Origin: Saccharobesus litoralis
GTDB lineage: Bacteria > Pseudomonadota > Gammaproteobacteria > Enterobacterales > Alteromonadaceae
Direction: 5' to 3'
NCBI RefSeq assembly: GCF_003063625.1
Contig: NZ_CP026605.1
Location: forward strand, 62,001 to 126,000
DNA: 64,000 nucleotides
Shown: positions 54,754-64,000 of the stretch, piece by piece
How the letters are laid out: the number at the start of each line of letters is the position of its first letter
How positions within the stretch are numbered: position 1 is the first letter of the stretch
Notes under the pieces: model-generated
The model's database searches: none
Told to the model about the DNA's origin: nothing
What the model saw: only the letters and a program-made list of their open reading frames with translations
Translations under genes and position numbers: made by a program

Positions 54754-57018
54754 ATGTTTGCCTTACCTCGAACGAAAGTGCTGATCACACTAGCGCTTTC
54801 TTTAACCATGTACGCAACAACCACTTTAGCCAAAAATCACCAATATCATTTAGCCTTTGCCAATAATCAAATTAATGTCGATGGCGTAATGAACGAACCC
54901 GCTTGGTCAAATGCCACTAAGCTAAAACTGAACTATGAAAATAGTCCAGCGGAAGGCAGCCCAGCCCCTGTCACGACCGAAGTCTATATATATGAAAATC
55001 AAACCCACATGAATGTGGCATTTATTGCTCACGATCCACAGCCACAAAATATACGAGCTTCATTACGAGACAGAGATGCACTTGGTAACGACGACTGGGT
55101 TGGTATAGTCATAGATACGTTCGATGATAAGCGCAGTGGCTATCAATTTTTAGCGAACCCGTTAGGGGCTCAAGCCGACTACCGAGTTAAAGATGTAGAT
55201 GCTTGGGATGAAGACGATAGCTGGGACGCCATTTGGCAAAGCGCTGGGCAGATTACGCAATTTGGTTACGTGGTTGAAATGAGCATTCCTTATCACTCTC
55301 TCAGGTTTCCAGCAACTAATGGTAAATTAAATTGGAATATAGCCGGCCTAAGACATTACCCCCGAGATAAAAAGTACGAGCTAGCCAGCTTCCAAAAAAA
55401 CAGAAATATCGACTGCACTTTGTGCCAATACGATCAATTAAGCGGTTTTGAACAGATTAAAGTCGACAATGCATTACAGCTAACCCCAACCTTAACCCTT
55501 TCACGCGGTGACTCAAGACCCCAACCTAATGATCAATGGCAAGCAGGTGACTTAAAAACTGATGCGGGATTAGATATTCGTTGGGGAGTCACCCAAGATA
55601 TTGTATTCAATGCGACAATTAACCCTGACTTTTCTCAAGTCGAGGCCGATGCAAGTCAACTGGATATCAACAATACCTTTTCCCTTTTTATTAAAGAAAA
55701 ACGGCCATTTTTCCTCGACGGCGCGGCATATTTTTTTGCTGAACGTTTTAAGTTTGTTCATACCAAAAATATAGACTCGCCAGACTATGGACTCAAATTG
55801 ACAGGTAAAACTGGTAAGCATAGCTTTGGTGTTATGCTAACTAACGACAACACCACCAACTTTGTTATCCCAGATACCCAGAGTTCTAAAATTGTTAGTC
55901 TTAATACGCCATCTGATAATTTTATTGCTCGCTACAAACAAGATATTGGCAACAGAAGTACTATAGGTGCGTTAATCACTCACAGACAAGCCGAGAGCTA
56001 CCGCAATACTATGCTGTCGGTAGACGGTAGCCACTGGTTGACAAAAGTGGATAGTATTAGCTACCAAGCTGGCCATTCCGACACAGACAACCCCAAAGTC
56101 CTTTATAACCCAGATATCCTTAACGGTGAAGCCGATTACAATTTAGCAAAAACTCAGCAAGGTCATGCGCTAAAAATACAATACACCCGCAAGTTAAGAG
56201 ACTACAGCTTACGCTTGGGATATGCCGATGTCGGTAACGAGTTTAGAGCCGATATGGGGTTTCATCGCCAAGTGGGTTATCGCAAAATATTTGCTGGCGG
56301 TAATAAACGATGGTTTGGCCACGAGAACGATATTTTCAAAGAATGGGGATTTGACACAGGAGCCAGTCAGTCACTCGATCGACAGGGCAAGCTGTTAACC
56401 CAAGACATTGAGCTAACCGGTTGGTTGCATGGCAACAAGCAGTTTAAAGTAGAATCGACACTACTAGGCCAAGAACGTATTTATCAAAACCAAAACTTTA
56501 AAGAGTTACAACTCAGTACTAACGCTGAGTATATCTCGGCATCAGGTATAGAGTTATCCTTAAATGCTAAATATGGCAGTCAGGTTGACTTTACCAATGT
56601 GCAATTAGGCAAAATCACCCAAGTTGAACCGGCTATTGATTGGGACATGGATGAGCACCTTAATCTTAAGTTAGCCCATAACTTTAGCCAATTGAGTAGT
56701 GATTTAGGCGAATTGTATTCCGCTAATTTAACCGATATGCGATTCACCTATAAATTTAGTATCAGAAGTCTAGCTAAGCTGGTTTTACAATATACCCAAA
56801 TAAACCGCAATCCAGACAATTACCTAATAGATAAATCCAGTGTCGACGCCAATTACCGGTCGTTCTCGTCGCAGCTGGTATATACCTACAAAGTCAATCC
56901 ACAAACACTGTTTTACATTGGTTATTCAAACAATGCATTTCAACAGCAAGAGATGTCTGGCTTACAGCAAAACAAACGCAATCTTTTCGCTAAATTTAGC
57001 TACGCTTTCCAAATATAA
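54754..57018 (+). CDS. CBM9-like / DUF5916 outer-membrane protein
   Basis: 754 residues with a signal peptide (cleavage near TLAKN). Residues about 32-230 are a CBM9-like sandwich: INVDGVMNEPAWSNATKL, DRDALGNDDWVGIVIDTFDD, WNIAGLRHYPRDKKYELASF. The remainder is DUF5916: NPDFSQVEADASQLDINNTFSLFIKEKRPFF in short segments, then alternating amphipathic strands to a C-terminal aromatic end (KFSYAFQI), typical of a beta-barrel. Such proteins accompany TonB receptors and hydrolases in polysaccharide loci, but no activity is known. It is followed after 12 bp by an FbpA-type gene. Confidence 0.85.
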   Translation: MFALPRTKVLITLALSLTMYATTTLAKNHQYHLAFANNQINVDGVMNEPAWSNATKLKLNYENSPAEGSPAPVTTEVYIYENQTHMNVAFIAHDPQPQNIRASLRDRDALGNDDWVGIVIDTFDDKRSGYQFLANPLGAQADYRVKDVDAWDEDDSWDAIWQSAGQITQFGYVVEMSIPYHSLRFPATNGKLNWNIAGLRHYPRDKKYELASFQKNRNIDCTLCQYDQLSGFEQIKVDNALQLTPTLTLSRGDSRPQPNDQWQAGDLKTDAGLDIRWGVTQDIVFNATINPDFSQVEADASQLDINNTFSLFIKEKRPFFLDGAAYFFAERFKFVHTKNIDSPDYGLKLTGKTGKHSFGVMLTNDNTTNFVIPDTQSSKIVSLNTPSDNFIARYKQDIGNRSTIGALITHRQAESYRNTMLSVDGSHWLTKVDSISYQAGHSDTDNPKVLYNPDILNGEADYNLAKTQQGHALKIQYTRKLRDYSLRLGYADVGNEFRADMGFHRQVGYRKIFAGGNKRWFGHENDIFKEWGFDTGASQSLDRQGKLLTQDIELTGWLHGNKQFKVESTLLGQERIYQNQNFKELQLSTNAEYISASGIELSLNAKYGSQVDFTNVQLGKITQVEPAIDWDMDEHLNLKLAHNFSQLSSDLGELYSANLTDMRFTYKFSIRSLAKLVLQYTQINRNPDNYLIDKSSVDANYRSFSSQLVYTYKVNPQTLFYIGYSNNAFQQQEMSGLQQNKRNLFAKFSYAFQI

Positions 57019-57030
57019 AAGAGTCTAAAC

Positions 57031-58044
57031 ATGAAAACTATCTATAAATTTATGTTACTTGCAACCCTAGCTTGGCTTAACCCTTGCTGGGCAAATTCAG
57101 AACAACATCTTAATATTTACTCGTATCGGCAACCTTTTTTAATCCAACCCATTCTGGATAAATTTACCCAACAAACGGGGATTACAACGAATATCGTATT
57201 TGCTAAAAAAGGCTTAATCGAACGCTTACAACGTGAAGGAAAGTATACACAAGCCGATATTGTGTTAACGTCTAACTTTGCCACCTTACTTCAGCTTAAA
57301 GACCAAGCCTTAACTCAAGCGATAAGCAGTGAAATTGTCCAACAAAATATTCCTCAGCTATATCGCGATCCGCAGGAACACTGGATCGCCTTAACAAAGC
57401 GCGTGCGCAGTATCTACACGGCCAAAAATCGAGTGAGTCGTAGCGCTATCAGATATGAAGATCTAGCCGATGCAAAATACCAAGGCAAAGTGTGCACCAT
57501 TAGTGGTAAGCACGCCTATAACTTAGGGTTAATCGCGTCTATGATCGCCCATTCAGGGATCGAAAACACACGAAGCTGGCTCAGTGGCGTCAAACAAAAT
57601 CTGGCAAGGCGGCCACAAGGTAACGAAAGAGCTCAAGTCAAAGCGATAAAAGAAGGGCTTTGTGATATTTCATTAGGCAACAGCTACTACTTTGGCATGA
57701 TGATGAAAGATCCGCAGCAACAAACATGGGCGCAAGCGGTTAACATCAATTTCCCCAACCAAGCTGATCGCGGTGCTCATATCAATATCAGTGGTATTGC
57801 TATCACAAAACATGCCCCGAATAAGAGCAATGCGTTGCAATTGGTTGAATATTTAACCTCAAGCCAAGCACAAGAATACTACGCTACATTAAACATGGAG
57901 TACCCAGTTAAACCAGGCGTTGCCCTCTCGCCTCTAGTGGCTTCATGGGGTGCATTCAAAGCAGAAAGCATCCCGCTAGCGAAACTAGCTGAGTATCAAA
58001 AGCAAGCCTTGAAATTAGTCGATGAAGTGCAATTCGATTTATAG
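57031..58044 (+). CDS. FbpA/FutA-type periplasmic iron(III)-binding protein
   Basis: 337 residues with a signal peptide (WLNPCWANSEQ). The family pattern is LNIYSYRQPFLIQPILDKFTQ, TNIVFAKKGLIERLQREG, ADIVLTSNFATLLQLKD, GKVCTISGKHAYNLGLIASMIAH, and GAHINISGIAITKHAPNK. Such proteins normally serve an ABC iron importer, but no permease or ATPase lies in the window. Only 12 bp separate it from the DUF5916 gene, so the two are probably co-transcribed. Iron for the heme-rich redox operon nearby is one possible link. Confidence 0.85.
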   Translation: MKTIYKFMLLATLAWLNPCWANSEQHLNIYSYRQPFLIQPILDKFTQQTGITTNIVFAKKGLIERLQREGKYTQADIVLTSNFATLLQLKDQALTQAISSEIVQQNIPQLYRDPQEHWIALTKRVRSIYTAKNRVSRSAIRYEDLADAKYQGKVCTISGKHAYNLGLIASMIAHSGIENTRSWLSGVKQNLARRPQGNERAQVKAIKEGLCDISLGNSYYFGMMMKDPQQQTWAQAVNINFPNQADRGAHINISGIAITKHAPNKSNALQLVEYLTSSQAQEYYATLNMEYPVKPGVALSPLVASWGAFKAESIPLAKLAEYQKQALKLVDEVQFDL

Positions 58045-58058
58045 ATTAACACCTTAAT

Positions 58059-58158
58059 TCCAAAGCTTTGAATGGTTGAATTGATAACCACTTGCAACAT
58101 TGTAGGGTTGATTTTACGTCGACACATCTTGTGTTAGCCGAAATAAATTCGGCCCTAT
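58059..58158. repeat. Dispersed repeat E3, copy 4
   Basis: GGTTGAATTGATAACCACTT ... GTAGGGTTGATTTTACGTCG ... GCCGAAATAAATTCGGCCC. It abuts the E1 copy at 58156. Confidence 0.55.
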
Positions 58159-58284
58159 AGTCTTCTCGCTCAGGTCTTATGGTTCATTGTCGGCGCTTAC
58201 TCGCCCCAATCACATAATAGAGCATATGCTCATGGGGCCTCGAAGCTTGACGGCTTCCCCTAAAACCTGATCGCTTTGACTATA
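58156..58284 (-). repeat. Element E1, 129-bp copy left of hipBA
   Basis: Complete E1 in inverted orientation, TATAGTCTTCTCGC ... GATCGCTTTGACTATA, with TA at both borders. With the copy at 60132-60260 it brackets hipBA. Confidence 0.85.
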
Positions 58285-58359
58285 CAATGGCTCTGTTTTT
58301 TTCTATACGCTTGGTGTTTTACACGTGCGACAAATACCACTGAATTGCAGCACCTAACT

Positions 58360-58460
58360 AACCCCCTCAAAGGGATAAAGAATCCCTATCCCCCATAAGG
58401 GATATTATTGACCATATCCTCTTAAAGGGATATTATTACCAATATCCGCTAAAGGGGGTA
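58360..58460. promoter_or_regulatory. hipB: HipB operators: TATCC-N8-GGATA, three good and one weak
   Basis: Exact TATCC-N8-GGATA at 58387-58404 and 58415-58432; a one-mismatch site (GGGTA) at 58443-58460; a degenerate one (AACCC-N8-GGATA) at 58360-58377. The good sites are exactly 28 bp apart. E. coli HipB binds TATCC-N8-GGATA in four tandem operators before hipBA, so this regulation is conserved to the base. The last site ends 3 bp before the hipB start codon. Confidence 0.93.
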
Positions 58461-58463
58461 AAA

Positions 58464-58712
58464 ATGATCATATATTCTGCCAAACAATTAAGTGCTTATT
58501 TGCGTGATGAAAGAAAAGGACAATCGTTAACTCAACAAGAAGTCGCGAAACAGGTCGGTATAAAGCAAAACACCGTTTCAAACTTTGAGAACAATCCGGA
58601 TGATTGTACCGTTAAGACGCTGTTCAAACTGTTGTCATCCTTAGAGCTCGAGCTTAATGTTTCTCCCAAAAACACAGATAAATCTACCCAAGAGTGGTCT
58701 GAGGAATGGTGA
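58464..58712 (+). CDS. hipB: HipB antitoxin, Xre-type repressor
   Basis: 82 residues. The helix-turn-helix is RKGQSLTQQEVAKQVGIKQNTVSNFENNP; the two halves cover residues about 18-46. It ends in a C-terminal Trp (EEW), as in E. coli HipB. It neutralises HipA and represses the operon. The gene overlaps hipA by 7 bp. The SD GGGGG lies about 5 bases upstream. Confidence 0.94.
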   Translation: MIIYSAKQLSAYLRDERKGQSLTQQEVAKQVGIKQNTVSNFENNPDDCTVKTLFKLLSSLELELNVSPKNTDKSTQEWSEEW

Positions 58713-60022
58713 TTTTAAATGTTTTCATGAATGGTTTTTTAGTCGGTGAGCTTAAAAAGAGCCGCGATGGTGGGCATAGTTTTACCTACAGTCAAGATTG
58801 GTTAGATACCAGAGGTAGTCGCCCTATCTCGCTTTCTATGCCACTACGTAAAGCACCGTATATGGGGGACATTGTTTATAATTATTTCGATAACCTACTC
58901 CCAGATTTAAGAGATATACGAGAGAGGATCGTTACTCGTTACAATGCCGAATCAACACAAGTTTTTGACTTATTGAGTGTGATTGGTCGGGACTGTGTAG
59001 GTGCTTTGCAGCTAATGCCAAATGGAAACAGTAACTTCGATCACAAAGTCATCAAATACAAGTCTCTGACGAATGAAGAAGTATCAGCAATACTGACTGG
59101 ATATCAAAGTAATATACCACTGGGCATGCTAGATCCAGAAAATGATTTCAGAATATCAATTGCGGGGGCACAAGAGAAAACAGCATTACTCAGATTAGAT
59201 AATCAACAGTGGGCTCGACCTGAAGGTACGACTCCAACAACTCATATTTTTAAACTACCTATTGGAGCTATTCAAAGCCATTCTCACACAATTGATTTAA
59301 GTGACAGTGTAGAAAATGAATACTTATGCTTAAAAATAATGGCTGGGTTTGGTATTGAAGTACCTGAATGCGAAATATTTGAGCACAAAGGTGTGAAAGC
59401 GCTTGTTGTTGAACGCTTTGACAGAAAAAGATCATCAGATAAAACTTGGATTATGCGCTTGCCACAAGAAGACTTTTGCCAAGTAAACGCTGTTTCACCG
59501 TCCAAAAAATATGAGAGTGATGGTGGGCCCGGAATAAAAGAAATTATGGCATTTTTACTTAGTTCAGCAGAATCTAAGAAAGACCGTCGAGATTTCATGA
59601 AAACACAAGTGTTATTCTGGTTGTTGGGCGCTACAGACGGTCATGCGAAAAACTTTTCTGTGTACTTGATGCCAAATAATGCTTACAAACTCACTCCTAT
59701 CTATGACGTATTGTCAGCTTACCCCGCCTGTGGTGGATGTGGTCTAAACAAAAGGAAATTAAAGTTAGCCATGGCCTTAAAAGGAAAAAATGGTAAAAAA
59801 TACGATATATTTACAATACACAAGCAGCACTTCATAACAACCGCAAAACATGTGGGTTTCAATACCGAAGAAATGAATGAAGTTATTGATGAGATAGCAC
59901 AGAATTATGTGTGCGTTTTAGAGCAAGTTGAAGCTGCTCTTCCAACTGACTTTCCAGAAAGAATAACACGTCCAATCATCGACAACTTTGTCAAATTAGC
60001 GAATTCAAGACTGGCGGTTTAA
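58706..60022 (+). CDS. hipA: HipA serine/threonine kinase toxin
   Basis: 438 residues, against 440 in E. coli. The residues that matter are present: Ser151 in RISIAGAQEKTALL (autophosphorylation loop, Ser150 in E. coli), Asp311 in TDGHAKNFSVYL (catalytic) and Asp334 in TPIYDVLSAYP (metal). HipA phosphorylates glutamyl-tRNA synthetase in E. coli and causes growth arrest and persistence. It is full length with an intact active site. Confidence 0.95.
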   Translation: MVILNVFMNGFLVGELKKSRDGGHSFTYSQDWLDTRGSRPISLSMPLRKAPYMGDIVYNYFDNLLPDLRDIRERIVTRYNAESTQVFDLLSVIGRDCVGALQLMPNGNSNFDHKVIKYKSLTNEEVSAILTGYQSNIPLGMLDPENDFRISIAGAQEKTALLRLDNQQWARPEGTTPTTHIFKLPIGAIQSHSHTIDLSDSVENEYLCLKIMAGFGIEVPECEIFEHKGVKALVVERFDRKRSSDKTWIMRLPQEDFCQVNAVSPSKKYESDGGPGIKEIMAFLLSSAESKKDRRDFMKTQVLFWLLGATDGHAKNFSVYLMPNNAYKLTPIYDVLSAYPACGGCGLNKRKLKLAMALKGKNGKKYDIFTIHKQHFITTAKHVGFNTEEMNEVIDEIAQNYVCVLEQVEAALPTDFPERITRPIIDNFVKLANSRLAV

Positions 60023-60131
60023 GTTTCAGTTTATTCCCCAATAATTAATTAAAAAAAATGATGGCAGACGTTGGAAAAATGGCTGGAACGACGCAGCGTG
60101 TTTGTAAATAGAAGATAATTTTTACCACAAG

Positions 60132-60260
60132 TATAGTCAAAGCGATCAGGTTTTAGGGGAAGCCGTCAAGCTTCGAGACCCCATGAGCATATGCTCTACT
60201 ATGTGATTGGGGTGAGTAAGCGCTGACAATGAACCATAAGACCTGAGCGAGAAGACTATA
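60132..60260 (+). repeat. Element E1, 129-bp copy right of hipBA
   Basis: TATAGTCAAAGCGATC ... GAGCGAGAAGACTATA with TA borders, in the opposite orientation to the copy at 58156-58284 and nearly identical to it. Confidence 0.85.
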
Positions 60261-60611
60261 TAAAAAATTACCGTCTTACCTGAGTATTCACAGCTACCGC
60301 ATCCATACTAACGTGAAGTGCCTGCATCCCTGTCGCTTGATCACAAATTTCAGAAGCACTCTTTTTAGGTCAATAGGGTGAAATTTTATCACCGAGGCTT
60401 AGGAAAATACCCCCGTCATCCTCGTGCATGCGGGGGGCCAGCGACTTTGTTAAAGTAAACTTAGCTCGCGTTTACTTGCAAAGTCGCTAGATTACCGCAT
60501 GCGCAGGTTTCTTGTTCCAGACGAAACCTCAGTACCCATATCTTATGTCCTTTAGACGTGGAAAAGACGAGGTAATTAGCAATACTAATTTTTGGAAATA
60601 GTATAAACCTA
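60261..60611. repeat. Intergenic region with E4 and mixed repeat fragments
   Basis: About 60358-60440 carries E4 on the minus strand (AAATTTTATCACCGAGGCTT, CCCCGTCATCCTCGTGCATG). About 60499-60540 repeats the AGGTTTCTTGTTCCAGACG fragment also found inside the enlarged E1 near 1.0 kb. No gene. Confidence 0.5.
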
Positions 60612-63488
<2,877 letters not shown>

Positions 63489-63564
63489 GTTAGTTGTGCC
63501 TATATTTGAATTGTTGTTTATAGGTGGTTCAAGAGCGGCATCATTTATAATAATACCACCCAAA

Positions 63565-63580
63565 ATGCCACCGGTAGCAA
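63565..63580. promoter_or_regulatory. Pectin-regulon palindrome, site 9
   Basis: ATGCCACCGGTAGCAA, 77 bp upstream of the chosen start of the multidomain pectate lyase on the minus strand. Confidence 0.78.
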
Positions 63581-63727
63581 TTTAACAAATAAAAATAACA
63601 AAAGCCGATAAATATTAACTATTTACTTAGAATGAAAGTTAATAACACTAGGCAAGGGTTTTATATAGATCCGATACGAACATTGATTTAAAGCAACTAT
63701 TAAGGTTCAGCCACTTCAATTCATAAA

Positions 63728-64000
63728 TCAGCGCAACTCTTTAGACCGTTTTCGCTTTAACTCGGCTTGGTCTAAACAGCGTTGAGGCCAAGGTTCTAAC
63801 CAGTATTCGTGTTTTTCTATTGGCACCCAAGTGGGTAGTATGGGGTTACAAATTTTTAAAATTTTGCGTTGCGCCAAATTAATATTTTTTAATGCATCAA
63901 TTGACGAAGGGTGTTGATAAAAAAATCGATCAAAGCTGCCATCGCTTACAGCTTGATTTAGGCCATATTCTAAACGCTCTGCTAATGCGGTATTGTTGGC
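63728..64000 (-). CDS. Periplasmic solute-binding-like protein, paralogue 3 (3' end only)
   Basis: The last 90 residues of a gene that runs off the right edge; stop at 63728-63730. AERLEYGLNQAVSDGSFDRF, then FYQHPSSIDALKNINLAQRK, then ILKICNPILP line up with the C-terminal third of the proteins at 9914-10783 and 19234-20106. The tail is about 20 residues longer than in the others and basic. All three paralogues therefore sit beside a polysaccharide-degradation gene. Confidence 0.75.
   Translation of the reverse strand, partial: ANNTALAERLEYGLNQAVSDGSFDRFFYQHPSSIDALKNINLAQRKILKICNPILPTWVPIEKHEYWLEPWPQRCLDQAELKRKRSKELR

Noticed and set aside
57031-58044. FbpA-type protein read as proof of an ABC iron importer
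   Set aside because: No permease or ATPase gene is present in the window, so only the binding protein can be called.

Overview
The window reads as part of a large plasmid or secondary replicon of a marine, polysaccharide-degrading gammaproteobacterium, most likely of the order Alteromonadales. The evidence is low-GC DNA, many TonB-dependent receptors and multidomain secreted carbohydrate-active enzymes, long Pro-Glu/Pro-Asp linkers, and a P1-like parAB module with an iteron-type origin. No rRNA, tRNA or CRISPR array was seen. The order-level assignment is inference from gene style, not from a marker gene.

Left part (1-22 kb): a galactan/arabinan block. It starts with the 3' end of an aldose 1-epimerase, a GH97 enzyme and a CBM13-GH43 arabinanase on the plus strand. 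A minus-strand run follows: GH53 endo-galactanase (its own unit), then TonB-dependent receptor, GH2 beta-galactosidase, stand-alone periplasmic binding protein, GH5-like enzyme, MFS symporter and LacI regulator. Next come a second binding-protein paralogue, an RpiB-type isomerase and a FadR/GntR regulator.

Centre (23-36 kb): the replicon backbone. In order: a six-unit 53-bp array of ParB-like palindromes, parA, parB and a terminator; a 0.85-kb array of Rep boxes; six 21-22-bp iterons, an AT-rich stretch and a large Rep gene; a YoeB/YefM-type addiction pair; a Tus homologue with two inverted Ter-like sites; a truncated SWIM protein; a YafO-like toxin with an unfamiliar partner; and a membrane-anchored metallopeptidase.

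Right part (36-64 kb): a pectin block. It holds a 1401-residue protein with two PL1 pectate-lyase domains, a TonB receptor, a LamG lipoprotein, and a redox operon (DUF1549/DUF1553, DUF1501, two cytochromes c', cytochrome b561). It also has two GH105-type proteins, an Ldh2-type reductase, a CBM9/DUF5916 outer-membrane protein, an iron-type binding protein, hipBA, a second PL1 multidomain protein, and the end of a third binding-protein paralogue. Nine copies of the palindrome TGCTACCGGTAGCA (or one-base variants) lie in promoters of this block and of the RpiB gene, which marks a single regulon that spans the replication module.

The intergenic DNA is full of miniature inverted-repeat elements. 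E1 is 129 bp, with TATAGTC ends and TA flanks. E2 has CTAGTAC-type ends and a variable interior. Two further dispersed repeats, E3 and E4, are present. One E2 copy splits the cytochrome operon, and two inverted E1 copies bracket hipBA.
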